Shown in pieces: positions 17,348-26,318 of a stretch of 45,432 bases of DNA (position 1 is its first letter; every line of letters starts with the position of its first letter). The notes under the pieces were generated by a model. That model had not been told where the DNA came from and made no database searches. It saw only the letters and a program-made list of their open reading frames with translations. A program made the translations under genes and the position numbers. This DNA is from Gammaproteobacteria bacterium (GTDB lineage: Bacteria > Pseudomonadota > Gammaproteobacteria > Steroidobacterales > Steroidobacteraceae), in the NCBI GenBank assembly GCA_003132425.1, contig PKXS01000050.1, positions 1-45,432 on the forward strand, written 5' to 3'.

Positions 17348-19603
17348 TCAAAACGTGCGGCCCAGGAATAAGAAGAAGGCGCTGTTTCCCGAACTATCGT
17401 AGCCCGTCCCCAGGTACAGCGGCCCGAGGAACGTGTCGAACCCTAGGAACACCGACGCATCCTTGCGGGCGGAGCCGGAACTGATAGCGCTGCGGTGGTC
17501 CCAGGTATTGCCCGCCTCGAAGGACATGCCGATATAGGCGGGAAATTCCAGAAAGCCCTCGCCCCCTCGGCCGATCTTGCGAAAGTAGATGGCGCGCGCG
17601 ATCGCGTAGTTAGGACCGGTCAGAGACTGCGGCGCGAGACCCGATAAGTTGAAAAATCCGCCCAGTGAATAAAAATCTTGCAGGTCGGTCGGCTTGATAT
17701 TCCCGTCGAGCGTCGCGCCCGCCGAAGTCCACAGCAAGATCGTGTTGCGCCCGATCGAACGCGCCATCAACCAATCCGCTTGAACCTTGTCCGAGGCGAA
17801 GTCGGAGCCGAGATTGACTCGATCCGCATCATACTGCAGGGAAAATGTTTGTCCGTCGCGGGGAAAGTCCACATTGTCCAGCCGGTCGTAACTGAATTTA
17901 AAGAAGTACTCCCCATTGTTATACAATTGGTCGACGAGACTTGAGTCGCCGTAGCGCACGTGCGTTTCACCGTTCAACCGGTGCACGCCCATGCGAATTT
18001 CCCCCCAATTGCCGAGTTCGCGGCCGAAGTCCAAGTCCCCTTCCGCCTCGCGGGCGCGAAAATCCGCGACCTCGACGTCGTTGGTGTACACCGGCAGATC
18101 GCGGGCTTCGACGCGTACGCTCGGCGCCACGAACCATGTGCGCGTTGCACTGAGCGGTTGATAGAATTCACTGACGACCTTTGGGTCAAAGCCGATCTGC
18201 ACGTCCGTCAGCCATTCCGCGCCCAGCGTGTCGATCTCGGTCACCAGGAAGCGCGCCGCGGCATTGTAGCGGCCGTTACCTTGGAAATCATCTTGCAAGC
18301 TCAATCCGAAGCGAAGGTAATTGGGCCCCCAAGATTTGCGGCGCGCCTTTATTTCGATTCCGGTGTCCTTATTGTCTCCTTCGCCCTCCTCCACGAGGTT
18401 GTAATCCAGGGTTTCGAAATCACCGAGCCCGTACAGATCGGTAATGCGGGCGGCCAGTTGATCGAGATCCAAGGGTTTCCCCAACAGCGGTTGCATCTCC
18501 GCAAGGATGGTCTTCTCGTAGCGCTTGGATTGCTCGTCGACTCGCACAAATCTAATGATCGGCGATCCCGGCACGCCCGCCGCGCGCCGCGCCGAGTACG
18601 TGCGATAGGCCGCGTCGCCGACGCCCAAGGGTGCCAGCCTCGCCGTTAGGTTTCGCGCCGCGTCCTCGCCGCCGGCGATCGTTTTGTCGGCCACCGTGAA
18701 GTCCGTCGACGGGGTGTCCCCCAGTGCCGGCACGATCAGAACGTCCTGCGCACTTAAGCTCGCCTTCTGGCGCTCGGCGTCCTTGCGCACCAATATCGCC
18801 AGCATCTGATTGGAGATTGCCAGCGCGGAGTCGAGCTGCGATCGCGCCTGCAAGGGATAGCTGACATCGGACACGATAAGAATGTCCGCCTTCATGGAGC
18901 GCGCCACATTGATGGGCAGGTTCTCCGCCAGCCCGCCGTCCACCAGCAATCGGCCCTCATAGTCGACCGGCGCGAACACGCCGGGGGCCGACATGCTGGC
19001 GCGCATGGCAACCGCCAAGTCGCCCTTGTCCAACAACACCGCGCTGCCGGTGACCAAGTCCGTCGCCACAGCCCGAAATGCGGTGGGCAACAGGTCGAAA
19101 TTCGTGTCGGTGCCGAATCGCACCGTCAATTGGCGCAGCGTCTCTTGCAATTTCTCGCCCTGGATGAACCCCTTGGGCAAGAGGATTTGCCCGTGCTTCA
19201 AGCCCAAAGGCAATCGCACGAGAAAATTGCGATCGTCCTGCTTGCGCCGAAATGCCAAGTCCCGGCGCGGCGGCGCATCGCGGAAGGCCTCCTGCCAATC
19301 AACCGAGCGCATGGTCGCGTCGATCTGTTCCGCCGTCATCCCGCTCGCATACAGACCGCCCACCACGGCGCCCATGCTCGTGCCGGCAATGCAATCGATG
19401 GGAATCTTTAGATCTTCAAGAACTTTGAGCACGCCGATGTGCGCCATGCCGCGCGCGCCCCCGCCCGACAGCACCAGGCAGATGCGGGGACGGGAAGCGC
19501 TGTGAGCCGGCGCCTCGTCGGCCGCCAGAGCGCCCCCCGAGCCGCACATACAACTTGCAATCAGCATCGCGGCCAATCTAAGTCGTGAAGCAGGAGTCCC
19601 CAT
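17348..19603 (-). CDS. Patatin-like phospholipase with C-terminal outer-membrane barrel (type Vd-like)
   Basis: A 751-residue exported protein. It has a signal peptide (cleavage near GGALA-A, about 27-28), then a patatin lipase domain with the oxyanion loop SGGGARG (46-52), the nucleophile S76 in GTSMG and the catalytic aspartate D222 in DGGLAEN. About 70 residues that look like a single POTRA domain follow (ILAEMQPLLGKPLDLDQLAARITDLYG). A BamA/surface-antigen-type barrel ends in SAFFLFLGRTF, with the terminal phenylalanine expected for outer-membrane insertion. This is the plan of Pseudomonas PlpD, where the barrel displays or releases a lipase. The catalytic dyad is intact. An IASC stretch at 15-18 could pass for a lipobox, but a barrel protein should use signal peptidase I. 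It lies 14 bases after the upstream lipoprotein gene. Confidence 0.88.
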   Translation of the reverse strand: MGTPASRLRLAAMLIASCMCGSGGALAADEAPAHSASRPRICLVLSGGGARGMAHIGVLKVLEDLKIPIDCIAGTSMGAVVGGLYASGMTAEQIDATMRSVDWQEAFRDAPPRRDLAFRRKQDDRNFLVRLPLGLKHGQILLPKGFIQGEKLQETLRQLTVRFGTDTNFDLLPTAFRAVATDLVTGSAVLLDKGDLAVAMRASMSAPGVFAPVDYEGRLLVDGGLAENLPINVARSMKADILIVSDVSYPLQARSQLDSALAISNQMLAILVRKDAERQKASLSAQDVLIVPALGDTPSTDFTVADKTIAGGEDAARNLTARLAPLGVGDAAYRTYSARRAAGVPGSPIIRFVRVDEQSKRYEKTILAEMQPLLGKPLDLDQLAARITDLYGLGDFETLDYNLVEEGEGDNKDTGIEIKARRKSWGPNYLRFGLSLQDDFQGNGRYNAAARFLVTEIDTLGAEWLTDVQIGFDPKVVSEFYQPLSATRTWFVAPSVRVEARDLPVYTNDVEVADFRAREAEGDLDFGRELGNWGEIRMGVHRLNGETHVRYGDSSLVDQLYNNGEYFFKFSYDRLDNVDFPRDGQTFSLQYDADRVNLGSDFASDKVQADWLMARSIGRNTILLWTSAGATLDGNIKPTDLQDFYSLGGFFNLSGLAPQSLTGPNYAIARAIYFRKIGRGGEGFLEFPAYIGMSFEAGNTWDHRSAISSGSARKDASVFLGFDTFLGPLYLGTGYDSSGNSAFFLFLGRTF

Positions 19604-19617
19604 GATGGGGAGATAGT

Positions 19618-21696
19618 CTAGAGCACGAGATCGATGCTAGTCGCGGTAAAGGTGTTGGTCGACTGGTTGTAAACGCCCGTGGCCTGCAATTGCAGCACCG
19701 GATTAGTCGCCGTGATCGAGGAAGCAGTCTTGGTTACGAAATCCGCGTAGCTGCTGAATACGGAGATTGCAGTGGTCTGGGTGCTGGTCGATGTCGTGCT
19801 GGTGCCGGCGGTGGTGGTGGTGGTGGTACTGGCGCTGGAGGTCACAGGATTGCCGACGCAATACCGGGGAGCAAAGATATTGGTCACGGGCAAGGTGGTG
19901 GGCACGACTTGCGGGCTCGCCGGCAGCGACTTCAGATCTATGCTCTGCGGCCCAATTCGGATGACGCCGGAGTTGTAACTGGCATTAGTAAGGTTAATCG
20001 AGAACCCGGCGTCGGAAAAGCCGACGAATGGCGCAATGGCGGCGGGGGTGGCGTTCCATATCACTTGCAGGCTTGCCGGAACGCACACCTGACTCCCCAC
20101 GCCGCACGTCTGGATTCCGGCCGCCGCTGCAGGTGAACCGGCCACTTGGATAGATGCCTGCGAATTTACCGCGAAGGCGTCGAAATCCGGCGGCGCCGAC
20201 CCGAACGGACTGACAATACCATTGACCCACAACGGATCGCCCGCGGACTCTCCGCTCGGGATGGCCGGCGCGGGGACCCCCACGGTGCTGACGGAAAAAC
20301 TGGCCGGCACCGGGTTCTGCGCCGTGGTCGCGCCGTTACCCGCGAAGTCATAGTCAGTCACCGGCCAATCGTTGATGGTTTGCAGATTCATCACCAGGCC
20401 GCCGGCGGCCGAGGAGACGAGCGGCCCCCAAAGCTGGGTGGATTGCAGACGTACCGAACCGGTGTTCGTACTGGAGGTGCCGGTTGCATCCAGGGTGACT
20501 ATTCCAGCGGCGGTCACCCCGTATATGCCGCGTGCCGTAATGTGCTGGCCGACGCCGATGGAATCGGAACTGAGTCCGGACAGGGTGGTGTCGTCGGCGG
20601 TAACCAGCGTGCCCGGGCCCAAAAAGACATTCGTATTGGCGGCTACGTATTGGAAGGTATCGGCCGTATTCAGAATCAGCGTCGAGCCGAGCAACGTCAA
20701 TGTGTTGCCGCTTCGCGCGATGACGTCTCCCTCCAGCCCCTCGGTATAGAAATCCTCAAGTGTGCTCCCGGCGACGACGTACACCATGTTGAATTTGCCG
20801 GCGGTCGCGCCGTTGAGGGTATTGAAGGTCGGCTGGAAAGTCGTATAGCCGGCGGTCATGGTCGAGCCGGCGGACAACAGCGAGATGGCGTCAAGGCCCG
20901 CGGCTCCGACATAAGCTTTGCCGTTGAGCGTGTATACGGTGGTAGGGGTGTTGAATAAGGTTAGCGTGCCCAGATTGTTAACCTCGTCGTAGAACGGCCG
21001 AATGGCTACCGTATAGGTGCCCACCTCGGTGCTGGAATTGATCAATGGACCGCGCACCCGGATCAGCTTCGTGTCGGCCGCCTGGATGGCCGCGGTCACA
21101 TACGGGCTGGCAACGACGGTCGGAACGCCGGCGGTAATTTTTACTTGGTTCGAGGCAGCCAGATTGAAATCGATCGCAAGGCGCTGCGCGCTCGTTGAGG
21201 CGTAAGTGGGCGTGATGGTCGGCAGATTGGCCGGATCGAAATCCAGCGTGACCGTGATGGTCGTCATGGACGCTCCGGTCGGATCGACCACCGTCGCGAC
21301 TTCCGGCTGTCCGTTGACCATGACCGTTACATAGGCGGTCGTGTAATCCAAGGTAATGGCCACCGAGGTGTACGTGCCGTCCGGAATTTCCGCCGAACCC
21401 CATAATTCGGCCACGTTGTTCAACTTCGTGAAATCGACGATTTCAGGTGTCGCGAGCGCCGTGAAGATCTGGCCGTCATTGCGGGTCATGGTCACATCGT
21501 CGATCGTGACGATGTAGCTCGCGAAATCTCCCGGCTCGTCGGTCACCGTGACCCAAGCGATGCCGGAGAAGCTGATGTTGCCCGGGCGATGGCAGCCTGC
21601 GGCGAGCACCGCGCCCGCGCACAGCAGTGCGGCCAGGTATTTGCGGGTGAAGTGACGGCTCTTGAGCCGCGAGGCTAAGCGAAGCGATGGGTGCAC
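19618..21696 (-). CDS. Large DUF4382-like lipoprotein with beta-rich repeats
   Basis: A 692-residue lipoprotein. The signal ends in LAAGC, so C35 should be lipidated, after a basic n-region (RLKSRHFTRKY). Residues about 40-200 resemble DUF4382 (IDDVTMTRNDGQ, VDFTKLNNVAELWGSAEIPDGTYTSV). The remainder is Ser/Thr/Gly-rich beta sequence with short recurring units such as GDVIARSGNTLTLLGSTL and GQHITARGIYG, reminiscent of DUF5666 repeats. A low-complexity Ser/Thr stretch containing six threonines in a row lies near residue 630. The start is GTG at 21696 and no in-frame ATG precedes the signal. The function is unknown. It is upstream of, and likely co-transcribed with, the patatin-barrel gene. Confidence 0.75.
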   Translation of the reverse strand: MHPSLRLASRLKSRHFTRKYLAALLCAGAVLAAGCHRPGNISFSGIAWVTVTDEPGDFASYIVTIDDVTMTRNDGQIFTALATPEIVDFTKLNNVAELWGSAEIPDGTYTSVAITLDYTTAYVTVMVNGQPEVATVVDPTGASMTTITVTLDFDPANLPTITPTYASTSAQRLAIDFNLAASNQVKITAGVPTVVASPYVTAAIQAADTKLIRVRGPLINSSTEVGTYTVAIRPFYDEVNNLGTLTLFNTPTTVYTLNGKAYVGAAGLDAISLLSAGSTMTAGYTTFQPTFNTLNGATAGKFNMVYVVAGSTLEDFYTEGLEGDVIARSGNTLTLLGSTLILNTADTFQYVAANTNVFLGPGTLVTADDTTLSGLSSDSIGVGQHITARGIYGVTAAGIVTLDATGTSSTNTGSVRLQSTQLWGPLVSSAAGGLVMNLQTINDWPVTDYDFAGNGATTAQNPVPASFSVSTVGVPAPAIPSGESAGDPLWVNGIVSPFGSAPPDFDAFAVNSQASIQVAGSPAAAAGIQTCGVGSQVCVPASLQVIWNATPAAIAPFVGFSDAGFSINLTNASYNSGVIRIGPQSIDLKSLPASPQVVPTTLPVTNIFAPRYCVGNPVTSSASTTTTTTAGTSTTSTSTQTTAISVFSSYADFVTKTASSITATNPVLQLQATGVYNQSTNTFTATSIDLVL
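19810..19827. repeat. (GGT)6 trinucleotide tract inside the DUF4382-like lipoprotein gene
   Basis: Six perfect GGT units on the plus strand encode six threonines (ACC) in the Ser/Thr-rich part of the lipoprotein. Slippage would change the length of the Thr run without shifting the frame. Confidence 0.8.
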
Positions 21697-21792
21697 TACA
21701 GCGTCCAGTATTGTGGTCTAGTTGATCGATTAAGGCTGCGTAGAATAAAGGCTTTCGAGACCTTGCGCGCGGCAAAGTTCCATTCTTGCCGG

Positions 21793-22911
21793 CTAACGGC
21801 CGGCCGCCCGGGGAACTTGCTGGGTGATGCAGTGAATATTGCCGCCGCCGAGCAGCACATCGCGGGTGTCGACGCCCAGCACCTTGCGGGTCGGAAACAA
21901 GCGCCGCACGATGCGCATCGCCGCTGCGTCCCGGCGTTTGTCGTACAGCGGCATGACCACGCACTGATTGGCGATATAGAAATTGATGTACGACGCGGGC
22001 AATCGATCTCCTGCCCTCCGCGGACGGCTTCCCGCGCGAGCGTCGATTCCCGCGGCCTCTGCGGCCGTCATGTAGAGAGGCCCCGGCTGATGGATCCTAT
22101 GAACGGTCAGCCGCCGCCCGCGCGCGTCGCGCGCCTGATGCAAGCGCCGCAATGCGTCCAGCGAAATTTCGTACTGCGGATCCTTGCGATCCTCGGTCCA
22201 GGTGAGCGCGACGTGCCCCGGGCCGGTAAAGCAGGCCAGTTCATCGATATGGCCGCCGGTCTCATCCCGATGGACGCCTTTGCCGAGCCAAATGACCGTG
22301 CTGACTCCGAGATAACGCCGCAGCTCTGCTTCGATGTCGGCGCGCGACAGCTCCGGGTTGCGGTTTGGATTGAGCAGGCACTCCTCCGTCGTCAAACAGG
22401 TCCCTTGACCGTCCACGTGAATGGCGCCGCCTTCCAGCACGAAACCCGCGCGGTAGCGTTCCGCACCTTCAATCTGCAATATTTTCTGCGCGACCTCATC
22501 GTCGCGATCCCACGGGAAATACAGTCCGCCGTGCAGGCCGCCCCATGCATTGAATGTCCAATCGACCCCGCGCCGCCTGCCTTTGGCATCGACGACGAAG
22601 GTCGGCCCGCAGTCGCGCACCCAGGCATCATTGCTGCTCATTTCGACGACCCGCACCGCCGGCGGCAGACGCGCGCGCGCGTTTTGGAATTGTTCGCCCG
22701 AGACGCCGACGGTGACCGCCTCGCCGGTGGCGATCGCTGCGGCGATCGCCGCAAATGCCGCTTGGGCCGGTTTGGCTCCGTCGCGCCAGGTGTCCGGCCG
22801 CTCAGGCCACAGCATCCAACAGCCGGAATGCCGCTCAAATTCCGCGGGCATGCGGAAACCGTCCTTGGCGGGCGTTGAATTGAGTGTGCGCACGGCCGCG
22901 CATGCTAGCAT
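21793..22911 (-). CDS. aguA: Agmatine deiminase
   Basis: AguA hydrolyses agmatine to N-carbamoylputrescine and ammonia, the first step from arginine-derived agmatine to putrescine. Family landmarks are [67 protein letters not shown] and the catalytic cysteine in [14 protein letters not shown] (C361 of 372). Length is normal. The track start at 23142 would run through icd. The plausible starts are ATG 22911 or GTG 22893, the latter giving the usual [13 protein letters not shown] beginning; neither has a clear ribosome-binding site. It is divergent from icd with about 27 bases between. aguB lies 14 kb away next to puuR. Confidence 0.94.
   Translation of the reverse strand: MLACAAVRTLNSTPAKDGFRMPAEFERHSGCWMLWPERPDTWRDGAKPAQAAFAAIAAAIATGEAVTVGVSGEQFQNARARLPPAVRVVEMSSNDAWVRDCGPTFVVDAKGRRRGVDWTFNAWGGLHGGLYFPWDRDDEVAQKILQIEGAERYRAGFVLEGGAIHVDGQGTCLTTEECLLNPNRNPELSRADIEAELRRYLGVSTVIWLGKGVHRDETGGHIDELACFTGPGHVALTWTEDRKDPQYEISLDALRRLHQARDARGRRLTVHRIHQPGPLYMTAAEAAGIDARAGSRPRRAGDRLPASYINFYIANQCVVMPLYDKRRDAAAMRIVRRLFPTRKVLGVDTRDVLLGGGNIHCITQQVPRAAGR
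22903..22911 (+). promoter_or_regulatory. Candidate extended -10 promoter of icd, overlapping the aguA start
   Basis: TGCTAGCAT fits an extended -10 element (TG-n-TAnnnT). It would start transcription about 20 bases before the icd ATG, leaving room for the AGGAG ribosome-binding site. It is part of the 10-bp palindrome ATGCTAGCAT, which also contains the aguA ATG on the other strand. No good -35 is seen. Confidence 0.35.
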
Positions 22912-22938
22912 TGCGGCCGAATTTATAGGAGTCAACGA

Positions 22939-24246
22939 ATGTCGGAAGCGAAACCGGTCGGCATACAGATCCCGCCGGGAGGCGAGAAGATAACGATCTC
23001 GAACGGCAAATTGCAGGTGCCGAACCAACCTATCGTGCCCTTCATCGAAGGCGACGGCACCGGCCGCGATATTTGGCGCGCCAGCGTGCGGGTATTCGAC
23101 GCGGCGGTGCAAAAGGCCTATGGCGGAAAGCGCAAGATTCACTGGATGGAGGTTTACGCCGGCGAGAAGGCGAATAAGGCGTACAACAGCTGGCTGCCCG
23201 ATGAGACGGTCACCGCGTGTCGCGACTATTTGATCTCCATCAAAGGCCCGCTTACCACGCCCGTCGGCGGCGGTATCCGTTCGCTCAATGTGGCCCTGCG
23301 CCAGTTATTGGACCTCTACGTGTGCTTAAGGCCGGTGCGTTGGTTCAAGGGCGTGCCCTCGCCGGTCAAGACGCCGGAAAAGGTCGACGTGGTCATTTTC
23401 CGGGAGAACACCGAGGACATCTATGCGGGAATCGAGTTCGAGGCGGGTTCTGCCGACGCTAAGAGATTTCTCGATCTCTTTAAGCTGAATTTTCCGAAGC
23501 AGTTCGCCAAAATCCGTTTTCCGGAGACGTCGGGCATCGGCCTCAAGCCCGCGTCCAAGGAAGGTACGGAGCGGCTGTTCCACGCCGCTGTCCGGTACGC
23601 AATCGTCAACAAGCGCAAGAGCGTGACGATCGTGCACAAGGGCAACATCATGAAATTCACCGAGGGTGCATTTCGCAACTGGTGCTACCAACTCGCCGAA
23701 CGGGAATTTCCCGCGCAAGTGTTTACCTGGGAGCAATGGGAGCGCATCAAAGCGGCAAACGGCGAGAAAGAGGCGAACATGCAGATGGACGCGGCCAAGA
23801 ACTCGGGCAAGGTCATCATCAAGGACGCCATCGCCGACATCACGCTGCAACAGGTTTTGACGCGCCCGGACGAATTCGACGTGATCGCCACCATGAATCT
23901 CAACGGCGACTATCTGTCGGATGCGCTGGCGGCTCAGGTGGGCGGTATCGGCATCGCGCCGGGCGGAAACATCAATTACCTCACCGGCCATGCGGTATTC
24001 GAGGCGACGCATGGTACCGCGCCGAAATACGCCGATCTGGACAAGGTCAACCCGGGATCGGTCATATTATCGGGCGAGATGATGCTCAGATACATGGGCT
24101 GGGTCGAGGCCGCCGACGCCATTATCGGTGCGATGGACAGGACGATCGGCCAAAAGACCGTGACCTACGACTTCGCGCGGCTGATGGACGGGGCGACGGA
24201 AGTCAAATGCAGCGAGTTTGGCGATCGATTGATTCGCAATCTTTAG
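22939..24246 (+). CDS. icd: NADP-dependent isocitrate dehydrogenase
   Basis: Icd converts isocitrate to 2-oxoglutarate in the TCA cycle. The 435-residue homodimeric-type enzyme carries [10 protein letters not shown]-like [14 protein letters not shown], the substrate loop [26 protein letters not shown] and the cofactor region [17 protein letters not shown]. The loop serine (S115 here) is the residue phosphorylated by AceK in E. coli; aceK is not in the window. A strong ribosome-binding site (ATAGGAG) lies eight bases before the ATG. Its stop abuts the stop of the convergent PLP-enzyme gene. Confidence 0.97.
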   Translation: MSEAKPVGIQIPPGGEKITISNGKLQVPNQPIVPFIEGDGTGRDIWRASVRVFDAAVQKAYGGKRKIHWMEVYAGEKANKAYNSWLPDETVTACRDYLISIKGPLTTPVGGGIRSLNVALRQLLDLYVCLRPVRWFKGVPSPVKTPEKVDVVIFRENTEDIYAGIEFEAGSADAKRFLDLFKLNFPKQFAKIRFPETSGIGLKPASKEGTERLFHAAVRYAIVNKRKSVTIVHKGNIMKFTEGAFRNWCYQLAEREFPAQVFTWEQWERIKAANGEKEANMQMDAAKNSGKVIIKDAIADITLQQVLTRPDEFDVIATMNLNGDYLSDALAAQVGGIGIAPGGNINYLTGHAVFEATHGTAPKYADLDKVNPGSVILSGEMMLRYMGWVEAADAIIGAMDRTIGQKTVTYDFARLMDGATEVKCSEFGDRLIRNL

Positions 24247-25419
24247 TTAATCAAAAGCCCTGCCGAGCGCCTGCTTGAGATCCTCGATCAGGTCCTCGGC
24301 ATCTTCGAGCCCGATGGAGAGCCGCACCGTGCCGCGAGTGATCAACGAGGCCGCTCGCTGCTCGGCGGTAAATTCGCCGGGGCCCAGTAATTGCGGCGGC
24401 ATCACCAATGACTCTGTGGATCCCACGCTTGCCGCGATGGAAAAAAACTGCAGTGCCGCCGCGAAGCGGCCTCCCTCCTCATGACCGCCGTCCAGTTCGA
24501 AGCTGACCACCGCCCCGAAGTCCCGGGCCTGGCGTTTCGCAAGAAGGTGCTGCGGGTGCGTGTCGAGCCCCGGATAAAAGAGGCGCTTCACCCGGGGATG
24601 TGTGCTCAAGAACCGGCTCACCACGAGCGCGTTGGCGCACTGTCGTTCATAACGCAAGAAATAGGTCCGCATGCCGCGCTGAATCAAGAAGGCGGCGTGA
24701 GGATCCAATGTGGGGCCCATGGTCGAGACGTCCTTGCGCATCTGCGCGATCAACGGGCGGCTTGCGATGATCGCTCCGCCCATCACGTCGCCGTGCCCCG
24801 ATGCGTACTTCGTCAGGCTGTGCAAGAAAATGTCGACGTCGTAGGCGCCGTGATTGTGAAAACCGGCGAAGGTATTGTCGAGCACGGTGAGACACCCGGC
24901 GCGCCGCGCATGCACGGTCAGGTGCTCGATATCGGCGATCTTGGTCACCGGATTCGTGGGACTCTCGAATACCACCAGTCGCGTCGGCGTTTCACGCAGC
25001 ACTCGCTCGATTCCCGCCAAGTCCTCGATCGACAACAGAGTGTGGGTGACGCCGAATTTGGCCAATAAATGCTGCACGATATACCGCGTCGGGGCATAGG
25101 ACTCGACGAACGCCAGGACATGATCGCCCTGCTTGCACAAAGACAGCAGGCTCGCGGCGACGGATGCCACCCCCGAACCGGTCAACAGGCAATCCTCCCG
25201 GCCCTGCAACTGCGCGAGCGACAGTTCTAGTTGCCTCAAAGTCGGGTTGGCGGTACGCGAGTAGAAAAATCCCTCGCGTTCGCCGTGCAGGTAGCGTTGC
25301 GTCTCGGCCGCATCGTCGAAGGAGAACTTTACCGACTGGAAAATCGGCGCGACCAGCGGACGATTGTCCGCCGGCACTGCTACCGCCGGGGGATGATTGA
25401 CGCGAGTATTGTCTTTCAT
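24247..25419 (-). CDS. Cys/Met-metabolism PLP enzyme (cystathionine gamma-synthase/lyase family)
   Basis: A 390-residue fold-type I PLP enzyme of the trans-sulfuration family. Key features are FFYSRTANPTLRQLE (phosphate-binding region), LTGSGVASVAASLLSL, VFESPTNPVTKIADI, the ring-binding aspartate in LDNTFA (D181) and the cofactor lysine K204 in HSLTKYASGHGD. The C-terminal half has SVGSTESLVMPP. The reaction cannot be decided from sequence: cystathionine synthase, cystathionine or methionine lyase, or homoserine-ester sulfhydrylase are all possible. The start ATG 25419 gives the normal N-terminus; the track's extension to 26199 is potI in another frame. It follows potI in the same direction after 71 bases containing a (CG)10 tract. 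No met or cys genes are nearby. Confidence 0.85.
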   Translation of the reverse strand: MKDNTRVNHPPAVAVPADNRPLVAPIFQSVKFSFDDAAETQRYLHGEREGFFYSRTANPTLRQLELSLAQLQGREDCLLTGSGVASVAASLLSLCKQGDHVLAFVESYAPTRYIVQHLLAKFGVTHTLLSIEDLAGIERVLRETPTRLVVFESPTNPVTKIADIEHLTVHARRAGCLTVLDNTFAGFHNHGAYDVDIFLHSLTKYASGHGDVMGGAIIASRPLIAQMRKDVSTMGPTLDPHAAFLIQRGMRTYFLRYERQCANALVVSRFLSTHPRVKRLFYPGLDTHPQHLLAKRQARDFGAVVSFELDGGHEEGGRFAAALQFFSIAASVGSTESLVMPPQLLGPGEFTAEQRAASLITRGTVRLSIGLEDAEDLIEDLKQALGRAFD

Positions 25420-25467
25420 GTGCGGCACGATAATCCAGGCGCGCCCGCATTGAAAGCGCGCCGCGAC

Positions 25468-25487
25468 CGCGCGCGCGCGCGCGCGCG
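25468..25487. repeat. Perfect (CG)10 dinucleotide tract
   Basis: Twenty bases of strictly alternating C and G lie in the 71-base gap between the potI stop and the start of the PLP-enzyme gene. Such a tract is self-complementary, can slip during replication and is the classic sequence for left-handed Z-DNA under negative supercoiling. Confidence 0.9.
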
Positions 25488-25490
25488 GGT

Positions 25491-26318
25491 TTAGCCCGCA
25501 GCTTTTTCCAGCTTGCCGGACCGCGCCATCCACAGGCTGACGCCGACGATCATGATCGTCACCACGGTGATGGTGATCGTCGCCAAGACATTGATTTCGG
25601 GACTCACGCCGAGCCGCACCTTGGAAAACACCACCATCGGCAAGCTGCTGCTGCCCGGGCCGGAGGTGAAACTCGAGATCACCAAATCGTCCCAGGATAG
25701 GGTAAACGCCAGCAGCCACCCCGATAAAATCGCCGGGAAGATGATCGGCAGCGTGATGACGAAAAATACCTTGAGCGGCTTCGCACCCAAATCCATCGCC
25801 GCCTCCTCGAGCGCCGTGTCGAACGTCGCCAGGCGCGACTGCACGATCACCGTCACGTAGGCCATCGAAAACGTCATGTGCCCGATGGTCATGGTCGTGA
25901 TGCCGCGCCCCGCCGGCCAGCCGATCGACTGTTCCAGGGCGACGAACAGCAGCAGCAGCGACAGGCCGGTGATCACTTCGGGCATGACCAGCGGCGCCGT
26001 GGTCATGGCATTGAGCGTGAATCGTCCCCTGAATTGGCTGAACCGCGCCAAGCCAAATCCGGCGAGCGTACCCAGAATCACCGAACCCGAGGCGTTGATG
26101 ACGGCGATCTTGAGCGAGATCCAGGCGGCATCGAGGATCTCTTCGTTGTTGAACAAAGAGTAGTACCACTTGAGCGTCGGTGAATTCACCGAATCCCACA
26201 CGGTCACCAATTTGGAAGCGTTGAAGGAAAACACCACCATCGAGAGGATCGGGATGTACAGAAAGGCAAAGCCGAAACCTAAGCAGGTGATGATGAAATA
26301 GGAATGCCGGTAATTCAT
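25491..26318 (-). CDS. potI: Putrescine/polyamine ABC transporter permease (PotI type)
   Basis: This is the second inner-membrane permease of a PotFGHI-like importer. The 275 residues contain six predicted membrane segments, starting SYFIITCLGFGFAFLYIPIL, and the EAA loop that contacts the ATPase (LEEAAMDLGAKPLKVFFVITLP). The start ATG 26318 overlaps the potH stop as ATGA, which fixes it; the track's 26636 start is potH in another frame. It is the last transport gene of the puuD-puuA-potFGHI string. PotI rather than PotC is favoured by the PotF-like binding protein in the same operon. Confidence 0.9.
   Translation of the reverse strand: MNYRHSYFIITCLGFGFAFLYIPILSMVVFSFNASKLVTVWDSVNSPTLKWYYSLFNNEEILDAAWISLKIAVINASGSVILGTLAGFGLARFSQFRGRFTLNAMTTAPLVMPEVITGLSLLLLFVALEQSIGWPAGRGITTMTIGHMTFSMAYVTVIVQSRLATFDTALEEAAMDLGAKPLKVFFVITLPIIFPAILSGWLLAFTLSWDDLVISSFTSGPGSSSLPMVVFSKVRLGVSPEINVLATITITVVTIMIVGVSLWMARSGKLEKAAG

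Noticed and set aside
25468-25487. CRISPR or replication origin signal
   Set aside because: It is a simple dinucleotide repeat with no spacer units, DnaA boxes or adjacent replication genes.
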